A stretch of 64,000 bases of DNA from Candidatus Poribacteria bacterium (lineage in GTDB: Bacteria > Poribacteria > WGA-4E > WGA-3G). Of the stretch, positions 16,456 through 25,187 are shown piece by piece. Positions within the stretch are counted from its first letter, which is position 1. Each line of letters starts with the position of its first letter. Location: NCBI GenBank assembly GCA_026702755.1, contig JAPPBX010000069.1, positions 1-64,000 on the forward strand. The letters run 5' to 3'. The notes under the pieces were generated by a model. That model made no database searches. It was not told where the DNA came from and saw nothing but the letters and a program-made list of their open reading frames with translations. Position numbers and translations under genes: made by a program.

Positions 16456-17893
16456 CCCTTCCTTTCGTTTCTTCAATTCTATTGTGGAGCCCTGCCGCAC
16501 GGTTATAGAGATCCTCCGCTATATCCAAATGATCTTCCGGTTCTATACCTTCAATAAGGTCAAACGGGAGTTCTGTGACCGGCTTGTTTTTATGAAACCA
16601 CCACGCACCGACCTCTTCCGCTTTCAGGTAGTCCTCTGATTCATTTGTGGACTCTCCGTGTTTTCGCAATTCGCCCTCGCGAATCAGGTTCCCAATTTGT
16701 TGGAGGAGCCAGTTGCTATGTGTCGTAATCATGACGCGAACACCCGCTCGGATCAAACGCGTAAGCGTCTGGGCGATTTTGGTTTGTGCTCCCGGATGTA
16801 GGTGAGATTCAGGTTCCTCAATGATAAGCAAGTCTCCCCGTCCAACGTGACTTTGCAGAAGGTAGACTAAAGGGGCCAGTTCGGATACCATTGCCGCGGA
16901 GTGGCTCATCCGCAGTGCCCCTTCTGCTTGATCTGGACGGTACAGAAATTCCGAATACGCTTCTGGCGTGGAGCGTTTAACCTCTATTTTCCCCTCCAGT
17001 AGTTCCGCCTCCAATTTTTCAGCGACGCGACGTATACTGCTTGGCGATGTGCTGATTTCCGTGTAACTGATGACCCACTCCAGAAAATCCGCTATCATTC
17101 CCGAAAATGTAGATACTTCAAGCCGATCTAAACCGATGCGCGTCGTCCGCTTGATGAGGGAAAGTTTGATCACACCGAGGCTTTGCATGATGCCGCTCCG
17201 AGCAGCAGGCAAGTAATATGAATCCGATTTTCGCCACCGCCGGGTGCTTAAAGTCTGAAATAGACGTTCAACATCGGATATTTCATTGAACTCAGTCTTA
17301 CGCTTTGCGTCGAGGAGAATCATGTCTGGGTTGATATGTCCAGTTATCGCGGGATTGCTGGATCCAGTATCCCGCGCCTCAAAATTCCAACACATTTGAT
17401 CTCGGTCGCGGACCGACAGTGAAATGTTCATTTCGTTGCTTCCGTTCCCAGTGAATCGAATTAACTTAGAAACAGATTCAAAGTCGAAACAGCGCTTGAG
17501 TTCGTCTGGAAAGTTTTCCTGATCTGCGAGTGTATACTCTAACATGTCGCACATCTTCTGAGGTAAATCGGAAAATTTGAACGGACATCCAGGCGTGTTT
17601 AACTTTTCGAGTATCTCTAACATTTCTTGCTCTAATGCCTCCCTCTGCCTTTGTGGGTAACGGTCTCGCGAACGGTAATCAAGACTGAAATAAGAAGCAG
17701 TAGAGCTTGCCCAAGGCAATTGTGGGACCCCCTCAAAATGTTTGTGTAATGCGTAAATAAGCGCGGCAAGATACGTCTTGCCGGTGTTGCTCTCACCGAC
17801 GAATATAGTCAGTGGACGCAGATCTATTTCCGCCTTTTCTATTGGACCAAAGTTTTGGACGTTAATGTAGACATCCACTGTTTTTTCTCCCAT
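16436..17893 (-). CDS. AAA/OLD-like ATPase of a two-gene unit
   Basis: 485 residues of an ABC-type AAA ATPase as in the OLD/AAA_15 group. INVQNFGPIEKAEIDL leads into Walker A GESNTGKT (33-40); signature-like LRMSHSAAMVSE; Walker B LLIIEEPESH (355-364), then HPGAQ, and the switch histidine in ITTHS (392). Unlike OLD or GajA it has no TOPRIM domain after the ATPase; the last 90 residues are short and charged. The downstream overlapping gene encodes a small PD-(D/E)XK-like protein. Such ATPase-plus-nuclease pairs are common in phage defence (PARIS, Septu, Gabija are of this general kind), but this combination does not match one I know. It is convergent with the gene at 15207. Confidence 0.82.
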   Translation of the reverse strand: MGEKTVDVYINVQNFGPIEKAEIDLRPLTIFVGESNTGKTYLAALIYALHKHFEGVPQLPWASSTASYFSLDYRSRDRYPQRQREALEQEMLEILEKLNTPGCPFKFSDLPQKMCDMLEYTLADQENFPDELKRCFDFESVSKLIRFTGNGSNEMNISLSVRDRDQMCWNFEARDTGSSNPAITGHINPDMILLDAKRKTEFNEISDVERLFQTLSTRRWRKSDSYYLPAARSGIMQSLGVIKLSLIKRTTRIGLDRLEVSTFSGMIADFLEWVISYTEISTSPSSIRRVAEKLEAELLEGKIEVKRSTPEAYSEFLYRPDQAEGALRMSHSAAMVSELAPLVYLLQSHVGRGDLLIIEEPESHLHPGAQTKIAQTLTRLIRAGVRVMITTHSNWLLQQIGNLIREGELRKHGESTNESEDYLKAEEVGAWWFHKNKPVTELPFDLIEGIEPEDHLDIAEDLYNRAAGLHNRIEETKGRDAVESE

Positions 17894-17973
17894 TGGTAAT
17901 GACTTTGAATCAAATCAATTATATGCTCATTTGCGATCAATTGCAAGGAAAAGCCAAAGTTCATTTTCTCCGT

Positions 17974-19671
17974 TTATTTTGTTTCCTGACCGTCTACAAT
18001 CCCCTGTCCCTCTTTAACGCGAAGCATTTGATCTGACTTCAGGTTAGCAAACTGCTCTATAAGCCCGCTTTGCCAGTGAATTTCAAGAGTATCAACCTCT
18101 GCATTTTCCCCGAGTCCAAAGTGAACGCGGAGATCGCTTTGTGAGAGGTAACTCGCCCCACTCCGTACTTCTTTGGAAAGAGACAAATCACCGGCTTTCA
18201 CAACTATCTTCGTACCAATACCGGATGCGTTGCTTCGAGTCCCAATAGGTTGGACTGTCAACCAGTGATTGCTATTACCCCCTTCATTTCGGAGAAGCGT
18301 TGCGGGTTGATTGGAGTTGTTGAGAAAAATATCAATATCCCCGTCATTGTCGTAATCTCCAAACGCTGCACCTCGACTAACTTTCTTCGGGAGTCGTGTC
18401 AGTCCTACCGCAGTAGACGCATCGGTAAAGTAATACGTGCCATCTTGCCTACGCACATTTCGGAAAATCAAGTCCGCCTGTGGATAGGTGCTCTCCGAAA
18501 AAAGCGAGATGTTCTCTTGAAGATGCCCATTCGCAACAAAGAGGTCAAGGAGACCATCGTTATTGTAATCAAAGAATTCGACTGCCCACTTAAAATATGG
18601 AAGTGTTACTGCTCCAATTCCTGAAACGAAAGAAACATCGGTAAAAAATGCAGCAGTGTCGTTTTGATAGAGAATCACAGGCAATGAAGAAGCATTACTA
18701 ACAACAAGATCAAGAAAACCATCGTTATTGTAATCACCGAATGCGTTTCCCATCCCGCTTCCCGGAAAACCGTTCTCATCATAGCCTGTCCCGTTGAAAT
18801 CGGCAGTCTCGGTAAAGGTGCCATCCCCGTTGTTATAGTAGAAGAGGTCTGCCTCCATATCGTTGGCAACGTGTAGGTCCGGTGTTCCATCGTTGTTATA
18901 GTCTCCGACTGCGACAGCAAGACCGAGGGCACGATGCGAAATCCCCACAGCCTCTGTAACATCCGTGAAAGTGCTATCTCCATTATTACGATAGAGGATG
19001 TCAGGTTCACTTACAAAGTGGCTGCCAGCAATCTGATCCGTCGGGCTGCAATATGTTCTGATACCCTTGGTCTCCCACCGCCGGTTCTCTGCAAGAGAAA
19101 ATTTCATATAGTTGACTACGTATAGGTCAACATCCCCATCTAAATCGTAATCAAGGAAAGCACAACTCGTTCCCCAACGTTCATCACCGACCCCCGCCTT
19201 TTGTGTTACATCAGTAAAAGTGCCATCGCCATTGTTAGAATAGAGTCGGTTAGTTCCATAGTTAGTTACGTAAATTTCGGGGTATCCATCATTGTTGACA
19301 TCGGCAGATGCACACCCAACCCCATAACCTATATCACCAACCCCCGCACTATCCGTAATATCGCTAAAAGTGCCGTTGCCGTTGTTCCGATAGAGTCTGT
19401 TTCGGGGGAGATGGGTTTGGACGTTTTTTTCGCTAACTGGCGGCGGGATATGCGTAGCGTTGACTACATAAAGGTCGAGGTGTCCATCAATATCAAAGTC
19501 AAAAAATAGAGCACCAGAACCGAGCGTCTCAATGAGAAATTTTTCGCCGGTTCTGCCATCAACATGTTGAAAAGTGATGCCCGCATCGGCAGTAGCGTCA
19601 ACGAATTGAACTTCAGCAAAAGCGAACGTAGGCAAGGTGAGGAAGAGAACAATCCAGAAAAAGCATCTCAT
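17974..19671 (-). CDS. Exported FG-GAP/VCBS repeat protein with ASPIC/UnbV domain
   Basis: 565 residues with a signal peptide (FFWIVLFLTLPTFAFA). Seven or more beta-propeller repeats carry calcium-binding loops of the form D-x-N/D-x-DG (DFDIDGHLD, DVNNDGYPE, DYDLDGDVD, DYNNDGTPD, DYNNDGFLD, DYNNDGLLD, DYDNDGDID). After them comes the ASPIC/UnbV domain: NHWLTVQPIGTRSNASGIGTKI, then VRSGASYLSQSDLRVHFGLG and LEIHWQSGLIEQF. This is a common extracytoplasmic architecture in Planctomycetes, Acidobacteria and Poribacteria; the activity is unknown, probably binding or adhesion. The ATG overlaps the TGA of the TPR gene (ATGA), so translation is coupled. Confidence 0.85.
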   Translation of the reverse strand: MRCFFWIVLFLTLPTFAFAEVQFVDATADAGITFQHVDGRTGEKFLIETLGSGALFFDFDIDGHLDLYVVNATHIPPPVSEKNVQTHLPRNRLYRNNGNGTFSDITDSAGVGDIGYGVGCASADVNNDGYPEIYVTNYGTNRLYSNNGDGTFTDVTQKAGVGDERWGTSCAFLDYDLDGDVDLYVVNYMKFSLAENRRWETKGIRTYCSPTDQIAGSHFVSEPDILYRNNGDSTFTDVTEAVGISHRALGLAVAVGDYNNDGTPDLHVANDMEADLFYYNNGDGTFTETADFNGTGYDENGFPGSGMGNAFGDYNNDGFLDLVVSNASSLPVILYQNDTAAFFTDVSFVSGIGAVTLPYFKWAVEFFDYNNDGLLDLFVANGHLQENISLFSESTYPQADLIFRNVRRQDGTYYFTDASTAVGLTRLPKKVSRGAAFGDYDNDGDIDIFLNNSNQPATLLRNEGGNSNHWLTVQPIGTRSNASGIGTKIVVKAGDLSLSKEVRSGASYLSQSDLRVHFGLGENAEVDTLEIHWQSGLIEQFANLKSDQMLRVKEGQGIVDGQETK

Positions 19672-20813
19672 TTTTCCTGAGCATACCTTTCCTGTTTTTC
19701 ACGCGCCTGTCGTGCTTCACTCTTCAAACCGAGGGTAGTGCAAATCTCGGCGAGCGTATCCCAATAATTCGCCTCAGTCGGGGCAAGACGGACAGCAGAT
19801 CGCGCGTGGGAGAGTGCTTTATCTAAGTCTACCTTCAATTCCGCATAGCAGACAGCGACATTATTATGGGCAATCGCGAGTTTCGTATCAATAGCGAGTG
19901 CCTTCCGATAAGCCTCAATAGCGAAAGAGATTTCTCCCTGTTTATGGTAAGCATGCCCTAAGTTATAATGTGCGGTCGCCAAATCAGGGGTAAAAGAGAT
20001 GGCACGTTTGTAACTCTCAATTGCATCTTTAAAGCGCTGGCGTGCAAGGTAAACAATCCCCAAATTGTTATAACCTCTTGCGTCATCCGGATGCTTTTTT
20101 ACCCACATCTCGGCTTCCTTAAGGAGCGGATCCGTTTGGCGGAGGACTTTGAAGAACGCCATCGCTGCGGTGGCTTTCTCCTTTTCACCACGTTTGATAT
20201 AAATTTGAGCGAGTTGGTAATGTGCCTCTGTGTTATCCACCTGAATTTCGATTACCCTTTCAACCGCGACGACTGCGTCATCAAAGCGTTCCTGTCTCGT
20301 ATAGACCTTACCCAATCCGAGGATTGCACTGGTGTTTTTTGGATTGAGATGTCTGGCTTGCTTATAGGCACGCGCAGCCTGCTCTAAATCGTCCTGTTTC
20401 AAGTGAACTTCACCGAGTCCGACATAAGCATCCCCCCACTCTGCATCAACAGCAATAGCCTGTTTAAACGCCTCAGCGGCACGTGGAAGCGCACCTTTTT
20501 TGAGATAAACTAAGCCGATGTTATAATGCAGTTCAGCCGTCATAGGAGACAACTCAAGTGCTTTCTGATAAACATCAAGCGCAGCATCATATTCCTTCAG
20601 TTCGGAATATGCGACCCCGAGTTTGTTATAGATGATAGGGGAATTTGGATCAAGCGCAATGGCTTTCTTATATTCGGAGATAGCTCGCTCAAACTCTCCA
20701 ATAGCGTGATAGGCAGTAGCATCTCTATAGTGCTTTTCAGCAGGTGAAGGATTAGATACAGCGATGCTTACAGAAATACTGAAAAGGATGAGAAGGGTAA
20801 GACATTTTAGCAT
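19668..20813 (-). CDS. Exported TPR-repeat protein
   Basis: 381 residues. A short signal peptide (LTLLILFSISVSIAVS) is followed by about nine tetratricopeptide repeats with the W/Y-x-x-L/I-G-x-A-Y...A/F...A-x-x-x-P pattern, for example YNKLGVAYSELKEYDAALDVYQKALELSP and the repeat YNNLGIVYLARQRFKDAIESY. TPR arrays form protein-binding solenoids. GAGG lies eight bases before the ATG. The gene is coupled by ATGA overlap with the ASPIC/UnbV protein downstream, so it probably provides a scaffold or assembly partner for it in the periplasm. Confidence 0.85.
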   Translation of the reverse strand: MLKCLTLLILFSISVSIAVSNPSPAEKHYRDATAYHAIGEFERAISEYKKAIALDPNSPIIYNKLGVAYSELKEYDAALDVYQKALELSPMTAELHYNIGLVYLKKGALPRAAEAFKQAIAVDAEWGDAYVGLGEVHLKQDDLEQAARAYKQARHLNPKNTSAILGLGKVYTRQERFDDAVVAVERVIEIQVDNTEAHYQLAQIYIKRGEKEKATAAMAFFKVLRQTDPLLKEAEMWVKKHPDDARGYNNLGIVYLARQRFKDAIESYKRAISFTPDLATAHYNLGHAYHKQGEISFAIEAYRKALAIDTKLAIAHNNVAVCYAELKVDLDKALSHARSAVRLAPTEANYWDTLAEICTTLGLKSEARQAREKQERYAQEK

Positions 20814-20835
20814 ACGCTTTGCCTCTGGTGTAAGG

Positions 20836-20861
20836 TAAGGGCGGCTTTTGTGCCGCCCTTA
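20836..20861. terminator. Perfect 10-bp hairpin between TPR and LamG genes
   Basis: TAAGGGCGGC, loop TTTTGT, GCCGCCCTTA. It stands 12 bases after the LamG stop on the minus strand, so it could end that transcript, though no long T-run follows. Confidence 0.5.
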
Positions 20862-20873
20862 TCAAGCGTATCT

Positions 20874-21638
20874 CTAATCGCGATCGGATTTAATACTACC
20901 CCAGGTTGTCGCGAGTTTCTCTGCTGGTTCCACGGGTAGGAAATCGCCAGTCATAATTTCTTCGATTTCCGCCGCAGTGAGGATCCTGTTGAAGACAAAC
21001 ACCTCGTCGATGATACCGGTGAAAAACTCTTCGCCGGGGTGGCGTGCCCCAACCATCATGGAGCCATCAATCTCAGCAACAGTTGGCGGTTTAGCTCCAC
21101 CACCAGCCTTTTTCCCATCGTTGTAGATGACAACTTCGGATTTGGTGTCGTGGGTCACTGCGAGGTGCACCCAGTCATCGGGTTGAACGTCATCGCTAAC
21201 CGCTTTTTGTGCCCAACCGGGGGCACTCGACCAGAAATAGGTTTTCTTGTCGCTATTTCTAAAAATTGATGCCCATTTCAAGGTACCGGCTGTCACCATG
21301 TAGTTCCACTCTCGAATTTGATCATCGTCACGTTTAACCCAGAAAGCGATAGAGAACTGTTCTGTTAACTGTAAAGTGTCGTTGATAGGCACCTTTACAT
21401 GCTGTCCCTTCGTTCCGTCGAACTCTAACGCTTTGCCGAATTGCCCATCCACCGATTTTGGGTCCTTGATAAGTTCGCCATCATGACCATGCTCGGAACC
21501 ATCTTCGGCATCACCTTCATCAAAAGAGAGATATAAAACAAGGGATTTGTCATCTAACCCCGCATACATAGGTGCTGTAAGGGTGAACAGGACGAATATC
21601 GCGACAAGCACCCCTATAAATTTTCTAAACTTTCGCAC
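20874..21638 (-). CDS. Exported LamG-domain protein with TWG tail
   Basis: 254 residues. Signal peptide FIGVLVAIFVLFTLTAPMYA, then a LamG/concanavalin-like jelly-roll: SLVLYLSFDEG, GKALEFDG, FSIAFWVKRDD, DDWVHLAVTHD, GIIDEVFVFNRILTAAEI. The start is a GTG at 21638 with AAGGAGG eight bases upstream; the open frame continuing to 21824 is noncoding. The end, VEPAEKLATTWGSIK, is the same tail as in the proteins at 6659 and 7448. It probably binds carbohydrates outside the cytoplasm. Transcribed between the radical SAM gene and the TPR pair. Confidence 0.85.
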   Translation of the reverse strand: MRKFRKFIGVLVAIFVLFTLTAPMYAGLDDKSLVLYLSFDEGDAEDGSEHGHDGELIKDPKSVDGQFGKALEFDGTKGQHVKVPINDTLQLTEQFSIAFWVKRDDDQIREWNYMVTAGTLKWASIFRNSDKKTYFWSSAPGWAQKAVSDDVQPDDWVHLAVTHDTKSEVVIYNDGKKAGGGAKPPTVAEIDGSMMVGARHPGEEFFTGIIDEVFVFNRILTAAEIEEIMTGDFLPVEPAEKLATTWGSIKSDRD

Positions 21639-21654
21639 AGTGAATTCCTCCTTC

Positions 21655-21795
21655 TGAAGAATTGTCAGCAGTCGGTTGTCAGTTGTTGAACTTGTGGTAG
21701 CTCGCCTTGTTGTCCCTGCCACAGGGACGTTACTGAAGGCTGAAAGTTGATAACTAATATGCTGACAGCCGATAGTTTCCGATGGCTGACGGCTT
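21655..21795. repeat. Degenerate CTGACAGCCGATAG-type repeats
   Basis: Between the LamG and radical SAM genes the DNA repeats short related words on both strands: CAGCAGTCGGTTGTCAG, GCTGACAGCCGATAG, ATGGCTGACGGC and AAGGCTGAAAGTTGAT. This is a degenerate simple repeat without coding potential. Confidence 0.45.
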
Positions 21796-21799
21796 CTTT

Positions 21800-23524
21800 T
21801 TAGCAAGCCCCACATTTTTTGCAAACGGTTGTATCACATTCGCTGGTCGTAAAACCTTTTTCGTGCTTATTGAACTCAAGTTGTAGAAATTGGGGTTTAA
21901 CATTAAGATCAAGATGGTCCCACGGGTTGACTTCATGCAGTGGGCGTTGGCGTGTCGCGTAAAAGTGTGGAACTAATTCGTGCTTACGGAAGGCTTGATT
22001 CCACGGCACGCCGTGCGCAAGCTCAAGGATAACTTTTCCAAGCCGTCGGTCACCACGCGCGAAGACTGCCTCTTGGTGTGCAAGTCTCGCACTTGCTGAG
22101 CCGATTTTTATGCTACCAAGCTGGTTAATCTCACGTTTCAGAAAATCGAGTTTTCGGGAGATGGTTTTCGGGGGTTCCATCGCTACCCACTGGAAAGGTG
22201 TATGTGGTTTAGGCACCATCGGTGAGATGGTGAAACTGATACGAGCTATCCTCCCCGTTCGTTTGGCATGCGGCAGAAGAATAGTTCGCATCTCTTTTGC
22301 CATATCGACAATAGCCTCTACATCTTCGGGGGTTTCATGCGGGACACCGATAAGGAAATATAGACGAAGGTTGAGAATGTCCCGTTTCAACGCTTCCTCG
22401 AAAACGTGATAGAGACGTTCGCGCGGGATCGCCTTATTGACGACCTTTTGGAGTTCTTCAGTCGCCACTTCCGGGGCAATGGTAATCGTCCCTTGCTCGC
22501 TGTCTGCAAGCGCGTCCAACAAAGGGGCACGAACAGTTTCAGCACGGAGCGAGGCACAAGAGATTCGGAACCCACGTTCAACAAGACCCGTGGCGATCTC
22601 ATCAATATGCGGATGGTCAGAGATAGAAGCACCTACGAGTCCGATTCTGTCTGTAATACCGCGTGCGCGCTCCGCAAGTGCGAGCGTGCTCTCTACAGAT
22701 CGATGCCTCGGCCATCGGCGTGCATAATCAGCAACACAGAAACGGCACTGCCTACCGCATCCTCGTACAATTTCAATCAGATGTGCGTTTGAAAATTCAG
22801 TATTCGGTGTGTGGATGTGCGTGCAGGTCTCAACATCATCAAGTTTCGGAACAGCACCAGCACGAATCTGAGGTGGCATACCGGGCTTTGGAGAAACAGC
22901 ATCAATAGTCCCATCATCGCGATAGGTTACATCGTAAAAACGGGGCACATAAAGCCCTGGAACAGTCGCAAGCACTTCAAGCAATTCACTTTTCGGCGCA
23001 CCAGCCCGCTTCCACTCGTCAAAGTGCGCCATGAGTTGATGGATGACAAGCTCGGCTTCTCCGACGACAAAAACATCAACGAAATCAGCAATCGGTTCTG
23101 GATTGTAAGAAATATTAATGCCACCTGCAATAACAAGCGGATCCCATTCCGTGCGTGCTTCAGCAAGCGGCGGAATGTTCGCCAACTCTAACGTGCGAGG
23201 AATGTTTACATAATCCGACTCAAAGGAAACCGAAAACCCGATGATGTCAAATTGGTTCAATGCGGTCTGGGTCTCAAACGAGAAAAGTGCCTTTTTCTGG
23301 GCAGCAAGCTTCCGAAGATAGTCAAGTTCAGGCACAAAAACGCGCTCGCAACCAGTGTCCTCCCGACTGTTGAGAGTTGCGTACATTACCTGAACACCAA
23401 GACTTGACATACCCAAGGCGTACGTGCTCGGATAAACAAGCGCAAATCTGTTAGGTTTTCTGAAATTATTATGTGCGCCGCGTTCTTCACTGCACAGATG
23501 TTGGTAGTGCTGACGTAAGTCCAA
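21800..23524 (-). CDS. B12-binding-type radical SAM protein (TIGR03960-like)
   Basis: 574 residues. The N-terminal part has the FALVYPSTYALGMSSLGVQ opening and cobalamin-binding-like fold seen in the YgiQ-like/TIGR03960 group. The radical SAM cluster motif is C-G-R-Q-C-R-F-C in the middle of the protein, followed by the VGASISDHP and YFLIGVPHETPED segments that bind S-adenosylmethionine and shape the barrel. The C-terminus has extra cysteines (C-D-T-T-V-C-K-K-C-G-A-C) that could hold another iron-sulphur cluster. The start is a TTG with GAGG six bases upstream. The reaction is unknown. It lies downstream of ftsZ on the same strand but a hairpin at 23545 may separate them. Confidence 0.85.
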   Translation of the reverse strand: MDLRQHYQHLCSEERGAHNNFRKPNRFALVYPSTYALGMSSLGVQVMYATLNSREDTGCERVFVPELDYLRKLAAQKKALFSFETQTALNQFDIIGFSVSFESDYVNIPRTLELANIPPLAEARTEWDPLVIAGGINISYNPEPIADFVDVFVVGEAELVIHQLMAHFDEWKRAGAPKSELLEVLATVPGLYVPRFYDVTYRDDGTIDAVSPKPGMPPQIRAGAVPKLDDVETCTHIHTPNTEFSNAHLIEIVRGCGRQCRFCVADYARRWPRHRSVESTLALAERARGITDRIGLVGASISDHPHIDEIATGLVERGFRISCASLRAETVRAPLLDALADSEQGTITIAPEVATEELQKVVNKAIPRERLYHVFEEALKRDILNLRLYFLIGVPHETPEDVEAIVDMAKEMRTILLPHAKRTGRIARISFTISPMVPKPHTPFQWVAMEPPKTISRKLDFLKREINQLGSIKIGSASARLAHQEAVFARGDRRLGKVILELAHGVPWNQAFRKHELVPHFYATRQRPLHEVNPWDHLDLNVKPQFLQLEFNKHEKGFTTSECDTTVCKKCGAC

Positions 23525-23544
23525 TGTTTACCTCAAACATAACA

Positions 23545-23567
23545 AAGCGCGTTTAGAAATCGCGCTT
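23545..23567 (-). terminator. Hairpin after ftsZ
   Basis: AAGCGCG/CGCGCTT with a nine-base loop between ftsZ and the radical SAM gene. The T-run after it is weak on the minus strand, so termination may be partial. Confidence 0.4.
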
Positions 23568-23691
23568 AAAAAATAATATAAGCGAAAAGCAAAAATACGA
23601 TGCACGCCACATTGTCCTATCAAAACACAATGCGACGTTAGCCCGTTTAGGAATCCGAATCAAACGATAGGAGTTAATATAGAGATAATTC

Positions 23692-24990
23692 CTATTTGTC
23701 GTCTTTACCCCTTTTTTGAACACGCAGAAACGCTGGAATCTCCCAATCTGTTTCACGCTGCGGTGTACCTTGGTCCCTTCCGCGGGTAGGTTTACGTTGT
23801 CTGCCTTGAGGTTCCTGCTCCTGTTCCGCGGGGGGTGTGGTATCTTCCGCGCGCCTACGCCTTGGAACTGTGGATCTACCAGATGATGCTCCACCAACAC
23901 CGGGCAATGACCTCCCAGAACCCGGAACACGCCGCTTAGGTGTAGCCGCTGGCTGTCTCTGATACGTATCCGCGTCATCATATCGCGCAGCACCTCTGTC
24001 AGCACCTCTGAATACCTCTTCCTCATTAGAATCAAAACCTGTCGCGATGACAGTTACAAGAACTTCATCTCCGGGCTCCATTTTATCCTTGTAAACAAGA
24101 CCAAAGATAATTTGGGCATCAGGTGCGGTATCCTGAATAACCCCCATCGCTTCATCAAGTTCGTGCATCATGAAATCAGGGGGGGCAGTGATATTGACAA
24201 TCATACCGACAGCTCCAGCGATGTCGGTCTGTTCAAGGAGGGGTGAACTAATCGCCTGTTCTGCAGCAATCGGTGCGCGATTATCACCTGTAGCACTCCC
24301 CATACCCATCAACGCGCTGCCTGCATCGCGCATAATAGATTCAACATCGGCAAAGTCAACGTTAATTTCGCCCGATTCCGTGACAATGTCGGATATGCTC
24401 TGAACCCCATGCAGAAGAATCTCATCTCCCTTACGAAATGCCTCCCGGATCGGAAGCTTCCTGTCCATAGTATCGATGAGACGCTGGTTTGGTACAACAA
24501 TTACGGAATCCGCAGCTGCGCGGAGTTCTTCCAGTCCTGCTTCGGCGGCTGCGGCGCGACGTTGTCCCTCAAAGTTAAAAGGACGTGTCACGACACCGAT
24601 GGTGAGTGCGTTGCGTTCTTTCGCTAACGCAGCAATGAGCGGCGCTGCGCCTGTACCGGTTCCACCACCCATACCAGCAGTGATGAAAACCATATTTGCG
24701 TTTTCTACAATAGTTTCGAGTTGTTCTCTGTCTTCCTCAGCAGCTTTTCTGCCAATCTCGGGATCCGCTCCAGAACCTAACCCCTCGGTAGTGTTATAGC
24801 CGATCTGGATTTGGGCAGCCCCAAGACAGGTCATAAGTGCTTGCTGGTCAGTGTTGACAGCATAAAATTCTATGCCAGTGAGTGCTGCTTGAATCATACG
24901 TTTTACAGCGTTTCCACCCGCTCCACCAACCCCAATGACTTTAATTTTCGCACGTACATTTTCAAATTCTTCCTGTTCAAATTGTATCAT
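23692..24990 (-). CDS. ftsZ: Cell division GTPase FtsZ
   Basis: 432 residues. FtsZ polymerises into the cytokinetic ring at midcell. The N-terminal core has VGGAGGNAVKRMI and the tubulin signature GGGTGTGAAP at 108-117, followed by T7-loop residues DFADVESIM. The linker from about 320 is basic and proline/arginine-rich, and the C-terminus DWEIPAFLRVQ is the conserved peptide that binds FtsA. All key residues are present. It is the last gene of the dcw cluster; ftsA precedes it by about 200 bases. The ATG is preceded by a poor Shine-Dalgarno sequence (AATCCAAG). Confidence 0.98.
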   Translation of the reverse strand: MIQFEQEEFENVRAKIKVIGVGGAGGNAVKRMIQAALTGIEFYAVNTDQQALMTCLGAAQIQIGYNTTEGLGSGADPEIGRKAAEEDREQLETIVENANMVFITAGMGGGTGTGAAPLIAALAKERNALTIGVVTRPFNFEGQRRAAAAEAGLEELRAAADSVIVVPNQRLIDTMDRKLPIREAFRKGDEILLHGVQSISDIVTESGEINVDFADVESIMRDAGSALMGMGSATGDNRAPIAAEQAISSPLLEQTDIAGAVGMIVNITAPPDFMMHELDEAMGVIQDTAPDAQIIFGLVYKDKMEPGDEVLVTVIATGFDSNEEEVFRGADRGAARYDDADTYQRQPAATPKRRVPGSGRSLPGVGGASSGRSTVPRRRRAEDTTPPAEQEQEPQGRQRKPTRGRDQGTPQRETDWEIPAFLRVQKRGKDDK

Positions 24991-25187
24991 CTTGGATTTC
25001 AGTTACTATAACAAAAACACAGCAACCTAATTCCTCCCATCGTTGTAGCCTCAATCTCCAGACCGAGGTACTTTGATAACTTTCATCGGATTCGCTTTTT
25101 CACAGTAAATTATACGCTATTAGAGAAGTTATGTCAAATGTTCCCGCAAGTTTAGAGTAAATGCGATTTGCCCTATTAAGAACATAC

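Noticed and set aside
21639-21824. Extension of the LamG protein upstream of its signal peptide
   Set aside because: A GTG with a strong AAGGAGG stands directly before the signal peptide, and the extension overlaps repeat-like DNA and the end of the radical SAM gene.
23553-24035. Alternative frame overlapping the 3' end of ftsZ
   Set aside because: The FtsZ frame continues to the conserved C-terminal peptide, so the other frame is a shadow.
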